Source: Flavobacterium sp. (GTDB taxonomy: Bacteria > Bacteroidota > Bacteroidia > Flavobacteriales > Flavobacteriaceae). Taken from it: a stretch of DNA of 64,000 nucleotides. Positions 14,028-22,420 of this stretch are shown here, in pieces. The stretch covers positions 1 to 64,000 of the forward strand of contig JADBYA010000005.1 in assembly GCA_020403245.1 (NCBI GenBank), in the 5' to 3' direction. The notes beneath the pieces were generated by a model that saw nothing but the letters and a program-made list of their open reading frames with translations, was not told the origin of the DNA and ran no database searches. The translations under genes and the position numbers were made by a program. How positions within the stretch are numbered: position 1 is the stretch's first letter; the number at the start of each line of letters is the position of its first letter.

Positions 14028-14633
14028 ATGAGTCTTTTCAGAAAAATTTTTGGCACAGGTAATGATGCCTCTGACGAAGAAAGTCAAAGCGAATTCAGCA
14101 ATATTCCATCTAGCTTTTCATTACTGCCGGTAGATGAAAAGTTCACTTATAATTTTAAGAAAAATGGAGGTAAGTTTTTATATTGTGAAAACTTAAGCGA
14201 GGTTAAAGACCATTTTGAGCATATACTAGAAGAGAATGATTGGTTTGAAAGCGAAGCCCTTTGTTATGAGCCAAAGCTTTTCAGCATGTTGGATGAAAAC
14301 AAACTGAATTACGACAAACCAACTAATCCCAAATTTTTATTCGCTAGTTGCGAAAATCTCTTAGCAGATGAAGGTTCGATACTTTTTTCATCCAATCAAA
14401 TCAAACAAAATAAACCAAACGATCTTCCTACAAATATTATAATTTTAGCCACCACAAGTCAAATTCTTGAAACAAAGAGCGATGGACTGAGAGTTATTAA
14501 AAAGAAATATGACAAAGATTATCCTACCAACATTACTACCATAAAATATTTCGAAAAAGCAAAAGACGAAAACTTCCTTCAATATGGAAGTACTGCAAAG
14601 AACTTATACCTCTTGCTTCTTGAAGATTTATAG
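14028..14633 (+). CDS. LUD-domain (LutC/DUF162-like) protein
   Basis: This 201-residue protein fits the flavobacterial LUD-domain protein encoded before cdsA. Recognisable points are FLYCENLSEVKDHFEHILEE near the start and LLADEGSILFSSNQIKQNKP, the segment like the LutC 'AetGTv.l' strand, followed by NIIILATTSQI. LutB/LutC proteins act in lactate utilisation, but stand-alone members like this are uncharacterised. It lies 1 base before cdsA, so the two are likely co-transcribed from the promoter at 13980. Confidence 0.8.
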   Translation: MSLFRKIFGTGNDASDEESQSEFSNIPSSFSLLPVDEKFTYNFKKNGGKFLYCENLSEVKDHFEHILEENDWFESEALCYEPKLFSMLDENKLNYDKPTNPKFLFASCENLLADEGSILFSSNQIKQNKPNDLPTNIIILATTSQILETKSDGLRVIKKKYDKDYPTNITTIKYFEKAKDENFLQYGSTAKNLYLLLLEDL

Positions 14634-14634
14634 T

Positions 14635-15468
14635 ATGAACACTACTATAACAAGAGCTATCTCTGGAGCTGTATATGTACTGATATTAGTTTTTGCAACG
14701 TTATTTTCACCTTATAGTTTCTTACTACTTTTTGGGATTTTATTACTTTTTTCGGTAGTGGAATTTTGTAAATTGGTTTCATTAAAACCATTTCTACCTC
14801 TAGCTATCGCAACCATAGCTTTTATTCTTTTTAACATTAATAGTACAATAAAAAACAATGACCTCTTATTGCTTATTGCAGCTTTATTAGTTTCTATAAA
14901 AGCACTTTTATTTTTGTTTGAAAAACAAAATAAATTTTTGGATAGAACTTCAAAATATGTTTTTCTGATTGGCTACCTCATTATTCCAATTATCATTTTT
15001 ACAAAAATTCCTTTTTTGAATACTGATAATCAGTTTATTAATATACAATCTAACCACTATAACCCAAAAAACATCATAAGTATATTAGTGATTATATGGA
15101 TGAACGATACCTTTGCCTACCTATCGGGAATTACTCTCGGTAAAAACAAACTATTTGAAAGAGTCTCTCCTAAAAAAACGATAGAAGGATTTATTGGTGG
15201 CATTGTATTCTCATGTATTGCTGGAATTTTATTAGCTAAATATTACCAAGAAGAATCTATCTTTCATTGGATTATCATTGCATTAATTATAGGTTTTATT
15301 GGGACTTTGGGTGATTTAATCGAATCTAAATTTAAGAGAGTTGCTGGCGTAAAAGACAGCGGTAATATCATGCCTGGACATGGCGGTTTTCTAGATCGGC
15401 TAGATAGTATTATATTTGTAGCACCATTTATTTATTTATTTTATCAAATTTTATATTATGTTTCATAA
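14635..15468 (+). CDS. cdsA: Phosphatidate cytidylyltransferase
   Basis: The ATG at 14635 directly follows the LUD stop; the tracked start at 14584 lies in that gene and is rejected. The 277-residue integral membrane protein has about eight helices. The C-terminal CDP-alcohol signature is present: DTFAYLSGITLGKNKLFERV, SPKKTIEGFIGG, GDLIESKFKRVAGVKDSG and MPGHGGFLDRLDS. It makes CDP-diacylglycerol for phospholipid synthesis. It overlaps psd by 11 bases. Confidence 0.95.
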   Translation: MNTTITRAISGAVYVLILVFATLFSPYSFLLLFGILLLFSVVEFCKLVSLKPFLPLAIATIAFILFNINSTIKNNDLLLLIAALLVSIKALLFLFEKQNKFLDRTSKYVFLIGYLIIPIIIFTKIPFLNTDNQFINIQSNHYNPKNIISILVIIWMNDTFAYLSGITLGKNKLFERVSPKKTIEGFIGGIVFSCIAGILLAKYYQEESIFHWIIIALIIGFIGTLGDLIESKFKRVAGVKDSGNIMPGHGGFLDRLDSIIFVAPFIYLFYQILYYVS

Positions 15469-16111
15469 AGAAGGCGGCAAAATAATACTAATAGCAACTT
15501 CGTTAACGGTAATTATTTTCCTTTTATCTCATAAATTTCTTTCCGATATAATTTGGTTGGAAAAAGGAATTCAAGTTGTAACTTTGATATTCCTGGTTTT
15601 GGTTTTACAGTTTTTTAGAAATCCAAAAAGAACTGTTGCTATTAATAACAACCACATTATTGCACCTGTTGATGGTAAAGTAGTCGTAATTGAAGAGGTT
15701 TTTGAAGAAGAATATTTCAAAGACAAACGCATACAAGTTTCTATTTTCATGTCGCCATTAAATGTGCATGTTACCCGATATGCGGCTAATGGAAAAATAA
15801 CATTCAGTAAATACCATCCAGGAAAATACCTTGTAGCTTGGCATCCTAAAGCAAGTACCGAAAATGAAAGAACAACTGTTGTTATTAAAACCGCTGAGTT
15901 TGGAGAAATTTTATACCGACAAATTGCTGGGGCCCTTGCGCGCAGAATTGTAAATTATGCTGAAGAAGGAATGCAAGTGGTTCAAGGAGAAGATGCTGGT
16001 TTCATTAAATTTGGTTCAAGAGTAGATCTGTTTTTACCTTTGGGGACTAAAATTAATGTAAATTTGAATGATACTGCTGTTGGTGGAAAAACGATAGTAG
16101 CTTCAAAATAA
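15458..16111 (+). CDS. psd: Phosphatidylserine decarboxylase (short, archaeal-type)
   Basis: This 217-residue protein has two N-terminal hydrophobic segments and FFRNPKR. The catalytic domain follows with APVDGKV, MSPLNVHVTRYAANG, and the C-terminal KFGSRVD, where self-cleavage before Ser creates the pyruvoyl group. It converts phosphatidylserine to phosphatidylethanolamine, the step after CdsA and PS synthase. It starts within cdsA, showing coupling. Confidence 0.93.
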   Translation: MFHKEGGKIILIATSLTVIIFLLSHKFLSDIIWLEKGIQVVTLIFLVLVLQFFRNPKRTVAINNNHIIAPVDGKVVVIEEVFEEEYFKDKRIQVSIFMSPLNVHVTRYAANGKITFSKYHPGKYLVAWHPKASTENERTTVVIKTAEFGEILYRQIAGALARRIVNYAEEGMQVVQGEDAGFIKFGSRVDLFLPLGTKINVNLNDTAVGGKTIVASK

Positions 16112-16122
16112 TATTGATTACA

Positions 16123-16398
16123 ATGCCTGAAAAAGATTTAGAAATTCGTTTTCAAGAAGCAGTAGAAAAAGCTCTAGAAATACCTCAATCATCTTTGCCT
16201 CAAGATGAACAACTACGTTTATATGCCTATTATAAGCAAGCAACTTCTGGCACAATTGACTATAACAACTCTTCTAATTTTGACTTAAGAAATGCTTTCA
16301 AAACAAATGCCTGGATGCAGATTAGTCATCTTAGTGTTGAAGAGGCAAAAGAATTGTATATCGAAGCCATAAATTCCATCGGTAAAGACAAAAAATAA
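16123..16398 (+). CDS. Acyl-CoA-binding protein
   Basis: ATG at 16123 is preferred over the tracked TTG at 16114. The 91-residue protein matches the four-helix ACBP family: EIRFQEAVEKAL, LPQDEQLRLYAYYKQATSG (the acyl-CoA-binding YxxYKQAT block) and NAWMQISHLSVEEAKELYIE. ACBPs bind long-chain acyl-CoA esters in the cytosol. The family is widespread in eukaryotes and patchy in bacteria. It follows psd after 11 bases and so probably belongs to this lipid operon. Confidence 0.9.
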   Translation: MPEKDLEIRFQEAVEKALEIPQSSLPQDEQLRLYAYYKQATSGTIDYNNSSNFDLRNAFKTNAWMQISHLSVEEAKELYIEAINSIGKDKK

Positions 16399-16495
16399 AG
16401 TATGAAATCGCCATTAACAAGCAGTTAGCGTAAGCAAACACCAATGAAGATTGAGCGATTCCACTTGAACTTAAAAAAACAAATATTATCTTCCT

Positions 16496-17281
16496 ATGAA
16501 AAAGATTTTTTTATTGTTTCTCTGTATTACGTTTATTGTTATTCTTCCTTCTTGCAAAAGAAAAAAACTAACCGAAGTTGTCGAAGTTCCACTGCCATCT
16601 GTCGAGGAAAAAATAACTATAGGTCATCCAGATGATGTCAGCGCGGATAAAGGACAATTTGCTTTGCTGGCATTACCTTATGAATATAACGCACTTTCTC
16701 CAAGTATAGACATACTGACTATGAATGTACATTATTCTAAACACTACTTAACCTATACCAATAATTTAAATAAATTGGTCGCTGCCGATCCAAATATGGT
16801 TGATTTAGACATTGAAGATATTCTAAAAAAAATAGACCTCAATAATGCCGATATGCGAAACAATGCTGGAGGATATTATAATCATAGCTTATTTTTTGAA
16901 AGCATGGCACCAAAAGCTGGTGGACAACCCAAAGATACTTTAGCTATAACTATCAATAGAGATTTTGGTTCTTTTGAAGTTTTTAAAAATCAATTTGCTG
17001 ATGCAGCCGAAAAACAATTTGGTTCAGGTTGGGCTTGGTTAATAGTTGACAAAACAGGAAAATTAGTCGTAACGAGTACTCCTAATCAAGATAATCCATT
17101 GATGCCAAAACAAATCATTTCGGGAACACCTATTTTGTGTTTGGATGTTTGGGAACACGCCTATTATTTGGATTATCAATATAAGCGAAAAAAATACATC
17201 GAAGCTTTCTTTAAAGTTATTAACTGGAAAAAAGTTTCTGAACGGTTTGAAGAAGCGATAGCGAAAAAAAGTAAAATATAA
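16496..17281 (+). CDS. Fe/Mn superoxide dismutase, lipoprotein form
   Basis: This 261-residue protein starts with a lipoprotein signal (lipobox VILPSC) and a short linker, then a full Fe/Mn-SOD domain. Metal ligands are visible in order: His in NVHYSKHYLTY, His in YYNHSLFF, and Asp and His in CLDVWEHAYYLDY. QFGSGWAWLI is the family core. It would remove superoxide outside the cytoplasm, tethered to a membrane. Cytoplasmic SODs lack the signal peptide and are about 200 residues. The overlapping ORF at 16444 is spurious. Confidence 0.92.
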   Translation: MKKIFLLFLCITFIVILPSCKRKKLTEVVEVPLPSVEEKITIGHPDDVSADKGQFALLALPYEYNALSPSIDILTMNVHYSKHYLTYTNNLNKLVAADPNMVDLDIEDILKKIDLNNADMRNNAGGYYNHSLFFESMAPKAGGQPKDTLAITINRDFGSFEVFKNQFADAAEKQFGSGWAWLIVDKTGKLVVTSTPNQDNPLMPKQIISGTPILCLDVWEHAYYLDYQYKRKKYIEAFFKVINWKKVSERFEEAIAKKSKI

Positions 17282-17355
17282 AATCCCAAATTCCAATTAA
17301 ACTTTACTATTCAAATTTTTAATTTGATATTGGTTTGGAATTTGGGATTTTTTTA
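17281..17355. terminator. Long bidirectional terminator between sod and the M13 peptidase gene
   Basis: AAATCCCAAATTCCAA (17281) and TTGGAATTTGGGATTT (17335) are 16-base inverted arms, with a nested TCAAATT/AATTTGA hairpin and a T run after. The two genes converge on it. Confidence 0.7.
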
Positions 17356-17365
17356 TTGGGTTTAA

Positions 17366-19405
17366 TTACCAAATAACAACCCTTTCACTATCTGGCCTTC
17401 TCATTTTACTTCCTGGTTTAATATTGAATGCTTTAAAAAAATCAGGGTTATTTTCTAAAGGACCATTAATTCTATATTTAGCTGGAGAGTGAACATCTAT
17501 TAATAGTTGTTGCGCTAGGGACTCGGGTTTAATATTCACCATCCAAGCATAGCCATAAGCTAAAAAGAAGCGTTGCTCAGGAGTTAAACCACTAATTTTT
17601 TCTTTGTTTTTATATTGGGCCGATTTTTTAAAAGCTTCAAATCCCATTACCACTCCACCCAAATCGGCGATATTTTCCCCTTGAGTTGCATCGCCATTTA
17701 CAAATTTTCCTGGCAAAGCTTCATATTTAGAAAATTGCTCAACTATTAATTTAGTTTTTGCTTTAAATTTTTTCAAATCTTCTTCAGTCCACCAGTTATT
17801 TAAATTCCCTTTTTCATCATATTGGCTTCCTTGATCATCAAAACCATGAGTGATTTCGTGACCAAAAGTTGAACCACCAATAATTCCATACAATACGGCA
17901 TCATCGGGCATTCTACCTTCAAATCCTGGTACTAAAATATTACAAGCTGGCACACAGATTTCATTATTACTTGGATTGTAATAGGCATTATAGGTTTGCG
18001 GATACATTCCCCATTCTGTTCTATCAACAGGTTTTCCATATTTTGAAATCATATCGTTGATTGCCCATTTATTAGTAGCTTTTATATTCTCTAAAAAAGC
18101 ATTTCTTTTAATAGTAATACTACTCAGATCTTTCCATTTATCAGGATAACCCACTTTCATTACTATTTTACTTAACTTAAACAGTGCTTTCTTCTTGGTT
18201 TCTTCACTCATCCAATCCAACTTTTTTATACGCTCTGCATATACCGCTCTGATATTATTACCTATTTCGAGTAGTTTTTCTTTGGAACCTTTTGGCAGAT
18301 ACTCTTTCACATAGACTTGACCTATTAATTCCCCCAAAGAGCCATCGGTTTGTTCTACAATTCTTTTCCAACGTGGTTTTTGCTCTTTTACACCACTCAT
18401 AACGGTAGAGAAAAAATAGAAATTTTGTTTTTCAAAAGCCGAATTCAGATAGGAAGCATACGAATTAACCAAATCCCATTCCAAATAGGTTTTCCAATCC
18501 TCAATGGAATAGCTTTTAAACATTTGATGCAATGCTTTATAAAATTCGGGTTGACCTACAATTAGGGTATCTACGTTTCTTATTCCAATAGATTCAGTCA
18601 TTGATTTCCAATCCACATTAGGTGTTACTTTATTCAAATCACCAACACTCATTTTGTTGTAATTCTTTATTGGATCACGCAAATCTTCTAATTTTCGTGA
18701 ATTTTTAGCCAACTCCGTTTCCATTTTCATAATCGAAATAGCATTCTTTTTTGCTACTTCCTGGGTATTACCCATCAATTCAGCTATGGCTTGAAGATGC
18801 TTCACATATTCATTTCTAATGTTTACTGTTTCCTTATCGGTATTGAAATAATAATCGCGATTACCCATTCCTAATCCACCTTGACTAAGAAATACAGCAT
18901 ATTTTGCACTGTTTTTATCATCTTGTCCAACATAAAATGAAAAGCCGGGATTTGTCCCAATAGAGTGTAAATAACCTATTGTAGCAAGTAATGAAGGAAT
19001 GTCTTTAATAGACTTTATCTTATTCAAATCTTCTTTCAATGGAGATAATCCTATTTTTTCAATAGTTAATGTATCCATCCCAGAGGCATAAAAATCGCCT
19101 ATTTTCTGTTCGTTACTTCCTTCCACTGCATTAGTCATTGCTGCTGATTTTTCACAAATTTGTTTGATTTGGGAATTGATAGTATCGCCTATTGTTCTGA
19201 AAATACCATTACTCCTTTCACTAGCCGGAATAGGATTTCTTTTGAACCAACCGCCATTGGCATACATAAAAAAATCATCACTAGGATTAACTGTTGTATC
19301 GCGATTTGTAATTAATGGGTCTTGAAAATCAGCATCTTTTTGGTTACAACTTGAAAGTGAAAACGCTATCGTTACTATTAGGAAAGAAAGTTTATATATT
19401 CTCAT
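17366..19405 (-). CDS. M13-family metallopeptidase (neprilysin/PepO type), lipoprotein
   Basis: From ATG 19405 (MRIYKLSFLIVTIAFSLSSC) the protein is 679 residues with a clean lipoprotein signal; the tracked ATG at 19423 adds six residues and is possible. Domain order is typical: DDFFMYANGGWF near the N-terminus, the M13 N-domain, NAYYNPSNNEICVPA, the zinc motif HEITHGFDDQGSQYD, the third ligand in ENIADLGG, and a C-terminal RVVIW. It hydrolyses peptides in the periplasm or at the surface. A tandem CATATTTATAATT duplication surrounds the start. Confidence 0.94.
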   Translation of the reverse strand: MRIYKLSFLIVTIAFSLSSCNQKDADFQDPLITNRDTTVNPSDDFFMYANGGWFKRNPIPASERSNGIFRTIGDTINSQIKQICEKSAAMTNAVEGSNEQKIGDFYASGMDTLTIEKIGLSPLKEDLNKIKSIKDIPSLLATIGYLHSIGTNPGFSFYVGQDDKNSAKYAVFLSQGGLGMGNRDYYFNTDKETVNIRNEYVKHLQAIAELMGNTQEVAKKNAISIMKMETELAKNSRKLEDLRDPIKNYNKMSVGDLNKVTPNVDWKSMTESIGIRNVDTLIVGQPEFYKALHQMFKSYSIEDWKTYLEWDLVNSYASYLNSAFEKQNFYFFSTVMSGVKEQKPRWKRIVEQTDGSLGELIGQVYVKEYLPKGSKEKLLEIGNNIRAVYAERIKKLDWMSEETKKKALFKLSKIVMKVGYPDKWKDLSSITIKRNAFLENIKATNKWAINDMISKYGKPVDRTEWGMYPQTYNAYYNPSNNEICVPACNILVPGFEGRMPDDAVLYGIIGGSTFGHEITHGFDDQGSQYDEKGNLNNWWTEEDLKKFKAKTKLIVEQFSKYEALPGKFVNGDATQGENIADLGGVVMGFEAFKKSAQYKNKEKISGLTPEQRFFLAYGYAWMVNIKPESLAQQLLIDVHSPAKYRINGPLENNPDFFKAFNIKPGSKMRRPDSERVVIW

Positions 19406-19480
19406 ATTTATAATTGGTTTCATATTTATAATTCAAATTAGTTGTAAAAATAATGATATTGTTACTTGAAAAAAAATAAA

Positions 19481-19513
19481 CAAAAAAAGCATCTCAAATT
19501 TGAGACGCTTTCT
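19481..19513 (-). terminator. Terminator of the small Lys/Cys-rich protein gene
   Basis: AAAAAAAGCATCTCAAATTT and GAGACGCTTT form a stem (GCATCTCAAA/TTTGAGACGC) whose minus-strand end is a T run, 19 bases after the small gene's stop. Confidence 0.65.
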
Positions 19514-19531
19514 ATGTCAAAAAAGGTATAA

Positions 19532-19732
19532 TTACGCTTTTTTATCTTCCATTTTTTTGGCAGAGCAACATCCTGCTTTTTTCTCAGTGCTGCATTCTTT
19601 TTTGTCTTCTGTTGTAGTAGATTTTTCTGTTTTTTCTTTTTTCTTACTTTTCTTTGGATCAGTTGTATTGGCATTGGCATTCAAAGCAAACAATAAAACT
19701 GCAGCTGCGAGAGTTGAAACTAATTTTTTCAT
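19532..19732 (-). CDS. Small secreted Lys- and Cys-rich protein
   Basis: This 66-residue protein has a signal peptide MKKLVSTLAAAVLLFALNANA followed by a mature part of about 45 residues, almost all Lys, Glu, Thr, Ser and Ala. It has three cysteines (KKECSTEKKAGCCSAKK), which could bind metal. It is a real gene by its signal peptide, own terminator and typical ATG. Similar short proteins occur in flavobacteria without known function. Confidence 0.65.
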   Translation of the reverse strand: MKKLVSTLAAAVLLFALNANANTTDPKKSKKKEKTEKSTTTEDKKECSTEKKAGCCSAKKMEDKKA

Positions 19733-19911
19733 TTTTTATAGTTTTTAATATTAATAATCTATTCATTTAGCATTTCAAAGTTAAACCTTATATTGAAAAT
19801 GCAATATAATTTAACATTAATTTGATTCTTGAACAATAAAAATATTTATTTATAATAAATTTAATAATACTACGTTTTATAAAATAGTAATTTGCGCTAA
19901 AAATTAAGACT

Positions 19912-21522
19912 ATGAATTCTATAAAAATACTTTGGGTTGATGATGAAATTGATTTGCTAAAACCACACATTATGTTTTTAGAAAAGAAAAACTACCATGT
20001 AACAACCTATAATAATGGACGTGATGCTATAGATGCCTATGAAGACGGTAATTTTGATATAGTTTTCTTAGATGAGAATATGCCAGGAATGAGCGGTTTG
20101 GAAACATTGCAGGAAATGAAAGAAAAAAAATCGTCTACCCCAGTAATTATGATTACTAAAAGTGAAGAGGAATATATCATGGAAGAGGCTATCGGCTCGA
20201 AGATTGCCGATTATCTTATCAAGCCCGTAAATCCAAATCAGATATTATTGAGTTTAAAGAAAAACTTGGATCATTCCCGTTTAATTTCTGAGAAAACCAC
20301 ATTGGATTATCAAAAAGAATTTCGAAAAATTGCTATGGAAATGGCTATGGTGAGAACCTATGAAGATTGGGTAGAGTTGTATAAAAAACTATTGTTTTGG
20401 GAATTAGAATTGGAAAACATCAACGACCAAAGTATGTTTGAAATTCTAGAAAGTCAAAAAGTAGAGGCCAATGTACAATTTGGAAAATTTATAGAACGAA
20501 ACTACGAAGATTGGTTTGCTACGCCTGTTCGCCAAGGAACGAGTGAACCAAAAGTTGACACCCGAGGCAAAGCCCAACTGAGCGAAGCTAAGCCAATACA
20601 ATCGCACACACTTTTTAGAGAACTTGTAGTTCCTGAATTGGTAAAAAAAGAGAAGCCAATTTTGTTTGTAGTAATCGATAATCTGCGGTATGACCAATGG
20701 AAAGCTATGGAAAGTACTGTGGCAAACTATTATAAACTTGAAAAAGAAGTTCCCTATTTTGCTAATTTGCCAACAGCAACTCAGTATGCAAGGAATTCTA
20801 TTTTCTCTGGTTTGACGCCATTGGAAATGGAAAAACAATATCCACAATATTGGAAAAATGATGTGGAAGAAGGTGGGAAAAACCTATATGAAGCTGAGTT
20901 TTTAACGGCACATTTAAAACGATTGGGACTAAACATTAAACAAGAGTATTTTAAAATTACTAATTTAACCAACGGAAAAAAATTAGCCGAAAATTTTAAA
21001 GGACTAAAAGACAATGACTTGGTTACAGTAGTATATAATTTTGTTGATATGCTTTCACATGCCAAAACCGAAATGGATGTGGTAAAAGAATTGGCTTCCG
21101 ATGATAAGGCCTATCGCTCGTTAACATTGAGTTGGTTTAAAAATTCTCCCCTTTTGGAGATTATTCAACAAGGACAAAAACTTGGATTTAAACTAATAAT
21201 CACTACTGACCACGGTACCATAAATGTAAAAAATCCATCAAAAGTAATTGGTGATAAAAATACGAGTTTGAATTTACGTTACAAAACTGGTAGAAGTTTG
21301 ACCTACGAAGACAAAGAAGTTTATGCTGTGAAAGATCCAAAAAAAATTGGGTTACCAGTCATCAATATGAGTAGTTCATATATTTTTGCAAAGAATGATT
21401 ATTTTTTGGCCTATGTCAACAATTACAATCATTACGTGAGTTATTACAGAAATACGTATCAACACGGCGGAATTTCATTAGAAGAAATGATTGTTCCCTT
21501 TTTAGTTTTTAACGCTAAGTAA
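19912..21522 (+). CDS. porX: PorX-type response regulator with PglZ (alkaline-phosphatase-like) effector domain
   Basis: The receiver domain (1-120) has WVDDE, phospho-acceptor Asp54 in FLDENMPG and Lys104 in LIKPVNP. A helical linker leads to the PglZ domain, with VVIDNLRYDQW, the Thr nucleophile region LPTATQYARN (near 290), TTDHGTINV and YQHGGISLEEM as metal and catalytic residues. PorX controls the type IX secretion system with PorY and SigP, and its effector is a zinc phosphodiesterase. At 536 residues it is longer than the about 518 known for this family. The excess is an odd segment, about 203-222 (TPVRQGTSEPKVDTRGKAQL), in the linker. Confidence 0.93.
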   Translation: MNSIKILWVDDEIDLLKPHIMFLEKKNYHVTTYNNGRDAIDAYEDGNFDIVFLDENMPGMSGLETLQEMKEKKSSTPVIMITKSEEEYIMEEAIGSKIADYLIKPVNPNQILLSLKKNLDHSRLISEKTTLDYQKEFRKIAMEMAMVRTYEDWVELYKKLLFWELELENINDQSMFEILESQKVEANVQFGKFIERNYEDWFATPVRQGTSEPKVDTRGKAQLSEAKPIQSHTLFRELVVPELVKKEKPILFVVIDNLRYDQWKAMESTVANYYKLEKEVPYFANLPTATQYARNSIFSGLTPLEMEKQYPQYWKNDVEEGGKNLYEAEFLTAHLKRLGLNIKQEYFKITNLTNGKKLAENFKGLKDNDLVTVVYNFVDMLSHAKTEMDVVKELASDDKAYRSLTLSWFKNSPLLEIIQQGQKLGFKLIITTDHGTINVKNPSKVIGDKNTSLNLRYKTGRSLTYEDKEVYAVKDPKKIGLPVINMSSSYIFAKNDYFLAYVNNYNHYVSYYRNTYQHGGISLEEMIVPFLVFNAK

Positions 21523-21600
21523 GTTAATAGTTTGTAGTTTATGGTTTGTTGTTGTTTTACTACAAACCATAAATCATAAACCATAAACCATAAACAAACC
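21523..21600. repeat. Simple repeat/hairpin of AAACCATAAACC type
   Basis: TAGTTTATGGTTTGTTG and ACTACAAACCATAAATC form inverted arms followed by ATAAACCATAAACCATAAAC. The same motif occurs upstream of mdh at 32030-32060. Confidence 0.55.
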
Positions 21601-22008
21601 ATGGAAATTATATTTTCAATTGACGAAATACAAGAAGTTGCCAATAAAATTATTGTAGAAAACCCAAATAAAGTGATTCTTTTTCATGGAAAAATGGGCG
21701 TTGGAAAAACTACATTAATTAAAGCTTTGGCAAAAGAACTTGGTGTCAAAGATGCTACAAGTAGTCCCACATTTTCGTTAGTTAACGAATACCAAATTGA
21801 TAGAAATCAATATGTATATCATTTTGATGTCTATCGTTTAAAAAGTGAAACCGAAGCAATGGATATGGGCATTGATGAGTATTTATATTCTGGTAATTGG
21901 TGCTTTATTGAATGGGCTGAAAAAATTCCAAATCTAATTCCAGAGAAACATTCAACTATAAATTTATCACAAGCAGTTGATGGTAAAAGACACTTAAGAC
22001 TGACTTAA
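21601..22008 (+). CDS. tsaE: tRNA threonylcarbamoyladenosine biosynthesis ATPase TsaE
   Basis: This 135-residue P-loop protein has Walker A GKMGVGKTTL, SSPTFSLVNEY (the conserved T-SPTF switch), HFDVYRLKSETEAMDMGID and CFIEWAEKIP. TsaE works with TsaB/TsaD in t6A37 modification of tRNAs. The length is normal for Bacteroidota. It follows porX after 78 bases of simple repeat. Confidence 0.94.
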   Translation: MEIIFSIDEIQEVANKIIVENPNKVILFHGKMGVGKTTLIKALAKELGVKDATSSPTFSLVNEYQIDRNQYVYHFDVYRLKSETEAMDMGIDEYLYSGNWCFIEWAEKIPNLIPEKHSTINLSQAVDGKRHLRLT

Positions 22009-22078
22009 CTACATCAATAGCAACGACTATCAAAGTATCAATTAGACGCCAGTTATATTTTAATTTTGAATTTTCAAA

Positions 22079-22390
22079 TTGATTTATGCAATTGATATTG
22101 ATATTGATTTTTGCAATTGATATTGATTTTTGCAATTGATATTGATTTTTGTAATTGATATTGATTTTTGCAATTGATATTGATTTTTGCAATTGATATT
22201 TATTTTTGTAATTGATATTGATTTTTGTAATTGATATTGATTTTTGCAATTGATATTGATTTTTGCAATTGATATTGATTTTTGTAATTGATATTGATTT
22301 TTGCAATTGATATTGATTTTTTTTGCAATTGATATTGATATTGATTTTTGTAATTGATATTGATATTGATTTTTGCAATTGATTTTTTTT
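22079..22390 (+). repeat. Tandem repeat, unit ATTGATATTGATTTTTGCA, about 15 copies
   Basis: The 19-bp unit, with GCA/GTA alternation and a few expanded units (extra GATATT or T), fills this interval. It ends in TTTTTTTTGTAATTTGTG, which is also the likely promoter region of ald. The minus-strand ORF across it is a translation of the repeat. The preceding 22009-22078 holds nothing recognisable. Confidence 0.92.
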
Positions 22391-22420
22391 GTAATTTGTG
22401 CCTTAATTCAATTTAGCATT

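Noticed and set aside
16444-16635. 63-residue ORF before and within the SOD gene
   Set aside because: It is a different frame of the SOD start region; the SOD frame has a lipobox and a full domain.
21956-22378. 140-residue minus-strand ORF rich in QYQLQKSIS
   Set aside because: It is a direct translation of the 19-bp tandem repeat.
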